Shown here piece by piece: positions 32,127-39,457 of a stretch of 41,994 nt of DNA. Source of the stretch: a virus; the IMG/VR virus record IMGVR_UViG_3300009149_000086, positions 1-41,994 of that record; one strand, written 5' to 3'. The stretch's first letter is position 1. Each line of letters starts with the position of its first letter. The translations under genes and the position numbers were made by a program. The notes under the pieces were generated by a model. It saw nothing but the letters and a program-made list of their open reading frames with translations. It did no database searches and was not told the DNA's origin.

Positions 32127-35100
32127 ATGAAAGGAACAAAAATACTGTCTGATATTAAATTCTACAATGATTACTCGAAATACGATGAGGTCCTTGATAG
32201 AAAGCAGACATGGGAAGAGAAGGTTGAAATGGTTATGGATATGCACCGCCAGAACCCAAAATTTAAGAGTGCATTTGAAAACCCACAATTTGTGGGTTTC
32301 TTCGATGAGGCGGTAGAAGCATATAAGGATAAGCTAGTATTAGCGTCACAACGCTCACTACAATTCAGTGGTAAGCCAATCATGAAACATAACGCTAAGA
32401 TGTACAACTGTACTGTGTCATACTGTGACAGAAGTAGAGTATTCCAAGAGGCTATGTATATGTTGTTATGTGGGTGCGGTGTTGGTATGTCATTCATGAA
32501 AGAACACGTAGTTAAAATGCCTACGATTTCTAAAAGAACAAACGGAACTAAGACATATGTAATCGAAGACTCAATCGAAGGATGGGCTGATGCGGTTGGT
32601 GTATTGATGTCGTCATATTTTGACAGTGACCATACGTTTCCAGAATATGAAAATAGTGTGGTACACTTTGATTATTCACAGATAAGACCTAAAGGTGCGT
32701 TAATTTCTGGAGGCTTCAAAGCTCCTGGACCTGATGGCTTAAAACAGTCGCTTGAGAGGATTGAAACATTGATGGAGGGTGTAGTTACCGATGCACCTGC
32801 GAAGTGGCGCCCAATCGTGGCTTATGACGTTCTAATGCATTGTTCTGATGCAGTGTTGAGTGGTGGAGTTAGACGTTCAGCGACTATCGCATTATTCAGT
32901 CACGATGACGAAGAAATGATGAACGCTAAGACGGGTGACTGGCTTGGAGAAAATCCACAAAGAGCGAGGTCTAACAATTCAGTTGTTTTGATAAAGGACC
33001 AGATTGAAAGATTGGCATTTGATGAGATTTTTAAGGCCACTAAAGAGTTCGGAGAGCCAGGATTTGTGTTCTCAGAATCGCATGAGGTCGTATATAATCC
33101 TTGTGTTACTAAGGACACTACAGTATTAACGTCTGATGGTGTTAGAACTGTCGAAGAACTAATAGGGAAAGAATTCAAAGCCGTTGTAGATGGTAAAGAA
33201 TACGACACGCTATCTGAAGGATTCTGGAAAACTGGAGTCAAGCAAGTATACGAATTATCTACTTTAGAGGGTAATAAACTTAGATTAACTGACAATCATA
33301 AATTATTATGTGTTAATAATGACGGTAATGAAGAGTGGGTAGAACTTAAAGATATAGAGATAGGTGGTAAAATTAAGTTAAATCGGCATACCGATTATTC
33401 TTGGGGTGGAGACGATGAGAAAGATACTCAAAGAGGATGGTTATTGGGTAGTTTAGTTGGAGATGGAACATTTGATGATACATCGGCAATATTGAGATAT
33501 TGGGGTGGAGACGATAGCGTTAAAGAACAGGCGGTATCCTATTTGAATGACAATTATAAGAAAGCTAAAACGTTAGTGGGTACCACATATAAAGACATAT
33601 TAAGTATCTATAGTTCTGGTTTAGCGGAAGAAGCTAGCGAATATGGTATTATTAGGAACGATAAAACCCCTAATGTGGAGTTAGAAAGAGAGTCGTCTAA
33701 CTTCCTTATAGGATATTTAAGGGGGTTATTTGACGCTGATGGGTCAATGCAAGGAACCCAAATTAAAGGTGGGTCAGTGAGGTTAACGCAGGTTAATTTA
33801 GAAATACTGGAACAAGTCCAGCGTATTTTATTAAGATTAGGTATTAATACTACCATATATAAGAATAGGCGGGATGCTGGTTGGTATAGTTTACCAGACG
33901 GAAAAGGTGGTATGGCTGATTATTATTGTAAAGCGGTACACGAATTAATAATATCTAAGGTAAATATAATAACCTTTAACGATAGAGTTGGGTTTTCAGT
34001 TACCGAAAAGCAAAATAAGTTAAGTAAATTCATATCTAATTATAAGCGTAAACCCAATAAAGATAATTTTACTGTAACAGTCGCCTCAATTATTGAAGAT
34101 GGTATTGAAGATGTTTATGATGTTACAGTGGATGAAGTACATAGATTTGATGCTAATGGTATAGTCGCCCATAATTGCGTGGAAATAGGTATGGTTCCTA
34201 GAACCGAAGATGGTAGAAGTGGGTGGCAAGTATGTAACCTAACTGAAATCAATGGTGGTAAATGTGATGATGCTGAGACCTTCTATAAGGCTTGTGTTGC
34301 GTCAGCGTTTATCGGTACACTACAAGCATCTTATACTGACTTTAGATACCTGACACCAGAGAGTAAAGAAATCTGCGATAGAGAGGCTCTAATTGGATGT
34401 TCTATCACAGGGTTTATGAATAACCCTAAGATATTATTTGACCCAGAGATTCTTGAAAATGGTGCGAATATGATTAAAGAAATTAACGCAGTTATTTCAA
34501 AGATGATTGGTATTAATAAAGCAGCAAGAACTACTTGTGTTAAACCTAGTGGAAACGCTTCTGTATTGTTAGAGACTACATCTGGAATTCATGGTGACCA
34601 CTCTAAGAACTACTTCCGTATTATGCAAATTAATAAGGAGGAAGAAATTGCTCAATATCTTAACAACAAATATCCAGACCTTATCGAGGACTCTGTGTGG
34701 TCATCTACAAATGCCGACTACGCTTTGTTTGTTCCGATTAAAGCTGATAAGAAAACTAGACTTAAAGAGGACCTATTGGGTGTTAAACAATTGGAGTATG
34801 TTAAGTTAGTTCAACAACATTGGGTGGAAACAGGTACTAACGAAAACTTATGTTTGATTCCAGAAGTTCGTCACAATGTATCTAATACTATCACAGTGGA
34901 TAACTGGGAAGAAGTACAAGAATATATTTGGGAAAACAAGAAGTGGTTCTCAGGTATTAGTCTATTATCTCATCATGGTGATAAAGTATTCAACCAAGCT
35001 CCGTTTACTGAAGTGTTGCAAGTTGATGAAATCATCGATAAGTATGGTCACGCATCAATGTTTGTTTCGGGATTAATTGTAGACGCACTTCACCTGTTCG

Positions 35101-35420
35101 ATAACAACCTGTGGAAAGCATGTGACTACCTAGTAAACTCCGAACTACCAATTGAAGGTACTAGGCAATCAGTTCTATTGAAGAAAGACTGGATAAGTAA
35201 AGCCAAGAAATTCGGTAAGAAGCACTACCAAGATGTACAAGAGCTAACATTCTGTATGAAGGATGTGCATTTGGCCCATAAGTGGATGAAGACCAGTCGG
35301 TCAATCGGAAACTTGGACGTTGCACCTATTTTGGAGAAGATAAAGCCAGAATATGTAGAAGTGAACAAATTCTCTGCTGTTGCTTGCAGTGGTGGAAGTT
35401 GTGAAATTACGTATTTATAA
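32127..35420 (+). CDS. nrdJ: Class II (adenosylcobalamin-dependent) ribonucleotide reductase containing an intein
   Basis: The precursor is 1097 aa; after removal of a 358-aa intein the enzyme is about 739 aa, the size of monomeric B12-dependent reductases of the Lactobacillus leichmannii type. It makes deoxyribonucleotides. Visible features: KMYNCTVSYC with the first redox Cys, MLLCGCGVGMSF, SGGVRRSATIALFSHDD, and the catalytic N-P-C-x-E motif rebuilt across the splice junction (NP before the intein, CVEIG after). Later come TCVKPSGNASVLLETTSGIHG and a C-terminal CSGGSC (CX4C) thiol pair for re-reduction. I start at the ATG at 32127 after an A-rich leader; the frame is open to a TTG at 32091, which is less likely. 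No second subunit gene is nearby, as expected for class II. A strong terminator follows. Confidence 0.92.
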   Translation: MKGTKILSDIKFYNDYSKYDEVLDRKQTWEEKVEMVMDMHRQNPKFKSAFENPQFVGFFDEAVEAYKDKLVLASQRSLQFSGKPIMKHNAKMYNCTVSYCDRSRVFQEAMYMLLCGCGVGMSFMKEHVVKMPTISKRTNGTKTYVIEDSIEGWADAVGVLMSSYFDSDHTFPEYENSVVHFDYSQIRPKGALISGGFKAPGPDGLKQSLERIETLMEGVVTDAPAKWRPIVAYDVLMHCSDAVLSGGVRRSATIALFSHDDEEMMNAKTGDWLGENPQRARSNNSVVLIKDQIERLAFDEIFKATKEFGEPGFVFSESHEVVYNPCVTKDTTVLTSDGVRTVEELIGKEFKAVVDGKEYDTLSEGFWKTGVKQVYELSTLEGNKLRLTDNHKLLCVNNDGNEEWVELKDIEIGGKIKLNRHTDYSWGGDDEKDTQRGWLLGSLVGDGTFDDTSAILRYWGGDDSVKEQAVSYLNDNYKKAKTLVGTTYKDILSIYSSGLAEEASEYGIIRNDKTPNVELERESSNFLIGYLRGLFDADGSMQGTQIKGGSVRLTQVNLEILEQVQRILLRLGINTTIYKNRRDAGWYSLPDGKGGMADYYCKAVHELIISKVNIITFNDRVGFSVTEKQNKLSKFISNYKRKPNKDNFTVTVASIIEDGIEDVYDVTVDEVHRFDANGIVAHNCVEIGMVPRTEDGRSGWQVCNLTEINGGKCDDAETFYKACVASAFIGTLQASYTDFRYLTPESKEICDREALIGCSITGFMNNPKILFDPEILENGANMIKEINAVISKMIGINKAARTTCVKPSGNASVLLETTSGIHGDHSKNYFRIMQINKEEEIAQYLNNKYPDLIEDSVWSSTNADYALFVPIKADKKTRLKEDLLGVKQLEYVKLVQQHWVETGTNENLCLIPEVRHNVSNTITVDNWEEVQEYIWENKKWFSGISLLSHHGDKVFNQAPFTEVLQVDEIIDKYGHASMFVSGLIVDALHLFDNNLWKACDYLVNSELPIEGTRQSVLLKKDWISKAKKFGKKHYQDVQELTFCMKDVHLAHKWMKTSRSIGNLDVAPILEKIKPEYVEVNKFSAVACSGGSCEITYL
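33102..34175 (+). mobile_element. Intein with LAGLIDADG homing endonuclease, in the reductase active site
   Basis: 358 codons in frame. Residue 1 is Cys (CVTKDTTVLTSDG, block A). Block B is RLTDNHKLL (T-x-x-H). Two LAGLIDADG motifs are present: GWLLGSLVGDG (Asp at intein residue 121) and YLRGLFDADG (Asp-Ala-Asp, last Asp at 213). Block F/G is VYDVTVDEVHRFDANGIVAHN, ending His-Asn. The +1 residue is Cys, which is also the reductase radical cysteine. All residues needed for class 1 splicing are present and the endonuclease motifs keep their acidic residues, so both activities are probably intact. Boundaries are set by C1 and HN/C+1 and by the rejoined NPCVEIG motif. Confidence 0.93.
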
Positions 35421-35439
35421 TCATCACTAATTAAATGTT

Positions 35440-35467
35440 AAAAAGAGACTTCGGTCTCTTTTTTTTT
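35440..35467 (+). terminator. Rho-independent terminator after the reductase gene
   Basis: A 10-bp stem AAAAAGAGAC / GTCTCTTTTT with a TTCG tetraloop closed by C-G, and a T-run to 35467. Same design as the terminator after the sheath gene. Confidence 0.93.
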
Positions 35468-35496
35468 GAATTATTCATAATGTCTACCTGTGGAAA

Positions 35497-35607
35497 CCCA
35501 CTCATCAACCTTGCTGTGGGTGGTAGTCAACCACCCAATCGCATGTCAGTCACCGCAAGGTGCCTTGCAAGCCCATTCATCGCTTTAGCGTGGATGGGTA
35601 GTTGACT
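35497..35607 (+). ncRNA. Structured RNA-like element: two related, covarying hairpins
   Basis: Two similar units (35497-35531 and 35572-35606) each fold as a bulged hairpin. Unit 1: CCACTCA-T-CA / TG-TGGGTGG (35498-35523). Unit 2: CCATTCA-T-CGC-TTTA-GCG-TGGATGG (35573-35597). A C-G pair in unit 1 is T-A in unit 2, so pairing is kept. Sequence after unit 1 (AGTCAAC, 35525-35531) can pair with sequence after unit 2 (GTTGACT, 35601-35607), enclosing the whole. Between them CACC-GCAA-GGTG (35551-35562) is a GNRA-type hairpin. Its GCAAGG can also pair with CCTTGC in the loop of unit 1 or at 35563-35568. No known RNA class was recognised. Confidence 0.45.
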
Positions 35608-35608
35608 C

Positions 35609-35616
35609 TATTTACT
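35609..35616 (+). promoter_or_regulatory. Variant late-promoter octamer (TATTTACT)
   Basis: Same variant as at 2822, 28 nt before the ATG at 35645 and immediately after the hairpin element. Confidence 0.3.
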
Positions 35617-35644
35617 TTATTAACAGTATTCTTATATTAGCATC

Positions 35645-35836
35645 ATGAATGAATATTATGATAATTATACCTTATTAAAAGAATTAAACGTTGGTGATAG
35701 GTATATTACTAAATTAGATAGTGAATGTATATACTTAAAGTGGTTAGGAGAAGACCGACACTTAGTATTTAATATTGATGCTGGTACTGTATATGAAGTA
35801 CCACATGGAAGATTCCCAGTTTTTAAGATAAAATAA
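35645..35836 (+). CDS. Small protein of unknown function
   Basis: A 63-aa protein (NEYYDNYTLLKELNVGDRYI near the N-terminus, then KWLGEDRHLVFNIDAGTVYE). The pattern of short strands with Gly turns suggests a small beta-barrel, but no family is recognised. It is AT-rich in base composition, like the endonucleases. It stands alone between the hairpin element and the convergent 3' end of the minus-strand endonuclease (28 nt apart), with no other gene in its unit. It could be a real small phage gene or part of the mobile cassette. Confidence 0.55.
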   Translation: MNEYYDNYTLLKELNVGDRYITKLDSECIYLKWLGEDRHLVFNIDAGTVYEVPHGRFPVFKIK

Positions 35837-35864
35837 TTTGGTATGAGAGTTAATTACTACCCTA

Positions 35865-37484
35865 TTAAGTATATAGGGCATATTTTTTGTGTCCACAATC
35901 ATATATTCTGTAATAACCATTTTCAAACATTATTTCGTTAGCGGTTTTATTTTTGTCAAAACCCATTTCAACTAATTTATGTTTTTGGTATTTAATTCTA
36001 TTATCTCGATATTTTCCCCTTATGTAGTGGAAATTTGGTTTAGTGTCATATACAAACTCCATATTCAAAGAGTTGTATAGTTCACCCTGACTCCAACGCC
36101 TATCGGCATAACTTACTATTTCTGCTGGTTTATGGGTTTTGATGAAGTGGTTTAATAATCTACTAGCACCACCCACAACTGTTGTGTTTAATTTATTACA
36201 GAACCTCAGTAGTTCATATTCGGAGGGTTGTAAGATGGGTCTATGACCAAATGTCATCATGGACACAAGTTCTTCGTTATGATATAACCCTAAGTTAATC
36301 TTACTACCCACAGTGTCTTGAATGTGGTTACAACTTAAGAAAGCCCTCTTATCTTTATTATTAACTTCCTTAATTTCACATTTTCTGGCATATATCTTAG
36401 TATCAAGAATACCCAATATAGATTTTAATCTACTTTCTACTATCCCCCTTTTATGCAACCATTCATCTTCAAATATGTGAATCAATTGAACCCCTTTAGA
36501 TTCACATAATTCAGTCTTATTCAAATGGTAATTCTTATCGATAAATAATTCAGAATGCCAATATAGACCATTGAACTCAATGGCGAGGTTGTGAGATGGT
36601 ATATAAATGTCTAACTCCTTACCGTTTAACATACCCCTATCTTTTGTAATAACAGTCAAATCCAATGACTCTATAAACTCTACTAGTTCATTTTCTAACG
36701 TTGATTCAGAATTAGAACATGATTTACAACCATAATTGGTTAAGTGGTAGTTAGGTGTTATTAATTGTTCACCATGTTCTGGACATATTACAATCATAGG
36801 GGTTAACCAGTTCACATACATTACCTTAGAATAATCGTATTTATCCCCATGCATTTCTTTGGCTCTTCTAATAAAAGATTCGGTATCGAATACTTTATCT
36901 AAACATCTAAAACAACCTTGTCGTTTAGATATGTGGTTATTAGGTGATTGGCTGAACTCACCATGTTCTGGACATATAATAGTTACTGGCATACGGGATG
37001 CTTTATATACCACTTTAGAATAATCATACTTATCTCCATGCGTTTCTTTACCTTTTAATTTGAAAAGTTTACTATCTAATTTAGTTGTCCCACCACAGTA
37101 TTTACAACCCTTACCACTTAAATGGTTAGTTGGTGTTTGTTCAAACTCACCATGTATTGGACAAATAATAGTTACATTTAACCTATTGGTCACATAGTTC
37201 ACTTTAGAATAATTATACTTACCACCATGAATCGTTGTCGCTTCATGGATGAAATTGGTGATACCTTTACGCTGTTTTTTGATTCTAGACTCTTCACCAC
37301 ACTTGGGACATCCCTGTTTATTATTCACATGTTTCAATGGTTTCTGTTCGAATCCCCCATGTTCTGGACATATGATGGTTAATTTAGTGTTATTATTAAC
37401 ATAAACCGATTTAGTATAATCATACTTATCACCATGTATCATTATGGATTCCTCTATGAATTCTTTAGTTGTTTTCTTTTTCAT
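35865..37484 (-). CDS. Second homing-type endonuclease: DUF723-like repeats plus Vsr-like nuclease
   Basis: A 539-aa paralogue of the 3695-5347 protein, with the same order. Four zinc-type repeats lie at about 9-62, 78-130, 143-194 and 203-256 (HGDKYDYSK..Y, CPEHGEF, GC..C). The nuclease core at about 260-358 has KELDIYIPSHNLAIEFNGLY, then WHSE, HLNKTELC and LIHIFEDEW. The conserved C-terminal module carries ELLRFCN, GGASRLLNHFI, SYADRRWSQGELY and YYRIYDCG. The FDGLYWH Asp of the first copy is Asn here (FNGLYWH). I use the ATG at 37484; the frame stays open to 37544, but that extension lies across its own promoter. It sits immediately upstream of gp6, facing away. Confidence 0.88.
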   Translation of the reverse strand: MKKKTTKEFIEESIMIHGDKYDYTKSVYVNNNTKLTIICPEHGGFEQKPLKHVNNKQGCPKCGEESRIKKQRKGITNFIHEATTIHGGKYNYSKVNYVTNRLNVTIICPIHGEFEQTPTNHLSGKGCKYCGGTTKLDSKLFKLKGKETHGDKYDYSKVVYKASRMPVTIICPEHGEFSQSPNNHISKRQGCFRCLDKVFDTESFIRRAKEMHGDKYDYSKVMYVNWLTPMIVICPEHGEQLITPNYHLTNYGCKSCSNSESTLENELVEFIESLDLTVITKDRGMLNGKELDIYIPSHNLAIEFNGLYWHSELFIDKNYHLNKTELCESKGVQLIHIFEDEWLHKRGIVESRLKSILGILDTKIYARKCEIKEVNNKDKRAFLSCNHIQDTVGSKINLGLYHNEELVSMMTFGHRPILQPSEYELLRFCNKLNTTVVGGASRLLNHFIKTHKPAEIVSYADRRWSQGELYNSLNMEFVYDTKPNFHYIRGKYRDNRIKYQKHKLVEMGFDKNKTANEIMFENGYYRIYDCGHKKYALYT

Positions 37485-37501
37485 ACCTTCTAACGCATAC
37501 T

Positions 37502-37509
37502 TATAAATA
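37502..37509 (-). promoter_or_regulatory. TATTTATA octamer on the minus strand before the endonuclease
   Basis: The late octamer in the orientation of the endonuclease gene, 17 nt before its ATG and just downstream of its host-type -7 box. It may add late expression or may be chance in an AT-rich leader. Confidence 0.4.
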
Positions 37510-37513
37510 TACA

Positions 37514-37544
37514 CAAATATACAAAAAATTATTGACATTGACAA
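37514..37544 (-). promoter_or_regulatory. Bacteroidetes-type promoter for the second minus-strand endonuclease
   Basis: On the minus strand, TTG (37544-37542), 20-nt spacer, TATATTTG (37521-37514): a full TTG-N20-TAnnTTTG match about 30 nt before the ATG at 37484. Confidence 0.75.
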
Positions 37545-37560
37545 TTAAACGATTACCCTA

Positions 37561-37568
37561 TATTTATA
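37561..37568 (+). promoter_or_regulatory. Late-promoter octamer TATTTATA before gp6
   Basis: Exact octamer 12 nt before the gp6 ATG at 37581, close beside the divergent endonuclease promoter. Confidence 0.6.
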
Positions 37569-37580
37569 TGAAAAGACACA

Positions 37581-39401
37581 ATGGCTAGAAAAATACCCTA
37601 TTTCGCAAGAAACTTTGCTGACATCAGAACCGAACTTGTTTCTTATGTTAGACAATATTACCCAGATATTTTTAATGATTTCAACGATGCCTCTGTAGGT
37701 ATGATGTTATTGGAATTGAATGCTGCGGTTGGTGATATGCTATCATTCCAGACCGACAGAATGTTCCAAGAGACTCAAATCAACTACGCTCAAGAACGTT
37801 CAAGTATTTTAAGTATGGCTAGAACATTTGGGTTGAAGATTCCAGGACGTAGACCATCAGTCACCATCTGTGACTTCAGCGTTATTGTACCAGTAAACGG
37901 AGATTCATTTGACCTATCATACGCACCACTTATTAGACGTGGGGCACAAGTATCAGGTGCTGGTAAAGTATTCGAATCACTCAATGATATCGATTTCTCC
38001 TCACCGTTCACAGTGGGAGGAATTCCAAATAGAATTGTCCTTCCTAATATAGATAGTTCTGGAAACATTATTAATTATACGTTGACCAAGCGAGAAATAT
38101 TTATAAATGGCGTTACGAAGGTGTTTAATCGAGTTATTAATGAAAATGATGTAAAGCCCTTCTTCGAATTAGTTCTACCCGACAATGACGTTATATCGAT
38201 TAATTCGATTATCGCAATAGAAGGAACTAACTTCACAGTAACACCTACTATTGACCAATTCTTGGACGAGGACTTAAGATGGTATGAAATGGACGCACTG
38301 GCTGAAGATAAAATTTTCATTCCAGATGACTCTATTGGTTCTGATAACCCATCAGTACAAATCGGAAGATGGTTAAGAGTTAATAGGAGATTTATTCGTG
38401 AATACACTGACGTAGGTTTCATTAAAATTATATTTGGTGGTGGTTCGCAAGATATCGGCTCATTATGTGATTTCGATGTCGATGAGGCGTTAGTTGGTAG
38501 AATAGGTGACTTTATTAATAATCTAAGTCTTGGACAAACATTGGAGCCGAGTACAACAATGTTCATTAGTTATAGAGTTGGAGGCGGTGCGGCCACGAAT
38601 ATTGGACCTAATGTTATTACACAAGTAAACAATGTTAATATGTCTGTTAACGGCTCTGACCCATCTATTAATGGTTCGGTACAAGCTTCGTTAACTGTTA
38701 ATAATCCACTACCTGCATTGGGCGGTAAAGATGAACCATCGGTATCCGAATTAAGGAACTTGGTTAGATATAATTTTGCTGCTCAAAATAGGGCGGTAAC
38801 ACTAAAGGATTATAAGTCTAGAATTGCTCTAATGCCAGGAGAGTTTGGCGTTCCATTTAGAAGTGGAATACTAGAACAACAGAATAAAATCAGTATCTAC
38901 GTATTGTCTCTAGGGAGTGACGGCACACTAACCAATCAATCTACAAGTGCTCTAAGAAGTAATATCGCCAACTACCTATCTGACTATAGAATGATTAACG
39001 ACTATGTTGAAGTTAACAATGGTAAAATCATTAATCTAGCATTTGAGTGTGGGTTATATATCGATAAGCAATTTTCTGAGAGTCAGATAATTTCTGAGGT
39101 AATCAGTAAAATACAAGAATACTTCGACATTAATGGTTGGGATATGGGTGAAAACATCTATATGAGTCCACTAATTGAAGTAATAAACAATGTTGGTGGG
39201 GTATTGAATGTTATGGAACTAAAAGTCTTTAATAAGGTAGGTGATGGATATTCACTTAATGAGAGTCCACAACCATTATTAAATGAAACCACTGGGGAAT
39301 TGGACTTGTCTGATAATTTTGCATTAATTGATGACCCAGTTAGTATGTTTGAAATTAAAAATCCAAGTGTGGATATTCGCGTCCGAGTTAAGACTAATTA
39401 A
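37581..39401 (+). CDS. 6: Baseplate wedge protein, T4 gp6-like
   Basis: A 606-aa wedge protein (T4 gp6 660 aa) that dimerises to form the ring holding the baseplate wedges together. The N-terminal signature is strong: ADIRTELVSYVRQYYPDIFN, then DASVGMMLLELNAAVGDMLS and FQTDRMFQET (about 13-67). The middle is a set of beta domains. The C-terminal half contains the gpJ/gp6-type element VSELRNLVRYNFAAQNRAVT with LKDYKSRIALMPGEFG (about 390-428), followed by a ferredoxin-like fold with YVEVNNGKIINLAFECGLYI. The start follows AAAAGACACAATG. The last 15 bases (GTTAAGACTAATTAA) are nearly repeated at the end of the following HNH gene. Confidence 0.92.
   Translation: MARKIPYFARNFADIRTELVSYVRQYYPDIFNDFNDASVGMMLLELNAAVGDMLSFQTDRMFQETQINYAQERSSILSMARTFGLKIPGRRPSVTICDFSVIVPVNGDSFDLSYAPLIRRGAQVSGAGKVFESLNDIDFSSPFTVGGIPNRIVLPNIDSSGNIINYTLTKREIFINGVTKVFNRVINENDVKPFFELVLPDNDVISINSIIAIEGTNFTVTPTIDQFLDEDLRWYEMDALAEDKIFIPDDSIGSDNPSVQIGRWLRVNRRFIREYTDVGFIKIIFGGGSQDIGSLCDFDVDEALVGRIGDFINNLSLGQTLEPSTTMFISYRVGGGAATNIGPNVITQVNNVNMSVNGSDPSINGSVQASLTVNNPLPALGGKDEPSVSELRNLVRYNFAAQNRAVTLKDYKSRIALMPGEFGVPFRSGILEQQNKISIYVLSLGSDGTLTNQSTSALRSNIANYLSDYRMINDYVEVNNGKIINLAFECGLYIDKQFSESQIISEVISKIQEYFDINGWDMGENIYMSPLIEVINNVGGVLNVMELKVFNKVGDGYSLNESPQPLLNETTGELDLSDNFALIDDPVSMFEIKNPSVDIRVRVKTN
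39387..39401 (+). repeat. Direct repeat, copy 1 (end of gp6)
   Basis: GTTAAGACTAATTAA encodes the last residues and stop of gp6. Copy 2 at 40340-40354 (GTTAAGACTAACTAA) matches at 14 of 15 bases and ends the inserted HNH gene, so both proteins end VKTN. Confidence 0.6.
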
Positions 39402-39435
39402 TTCAAATAATAATGTTGTTTTAATGACGGCCACC

Positions 39436-39443
39436 TATTTATA
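39436..39443 (+). promoter_or_regulatory. Late-promoter octamer TATTTATA before HNH gene
   Basis: Exact octamer 14 nt before the ATG at 39458. The inserted endonuclease therefore uses the phage late signal, unlike the minus-strand ones. Confidence 0.55.
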
Positions 39444-39457
39444 ATAAACGGATAACA

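Noticed and set aside
35412-35419. TATTTATA at the end of the reductase gene
   Set aside because: It is part of the last codons and is followed by a terminator before any gene.
37485-37544. 20-residue extension of the second minus-strand endonuclease
   Set aside because: It crosses the gene's own promoter; the first zinc repeat begins right after the ATG at 37484.
38075-38566. 163-aa minus-strand frame inside gp6
   Set aside because: It lies wholly inside a clearly coding plus-strand gene and has the Ser/Ile/Leu-rich composition of a shadow frame.
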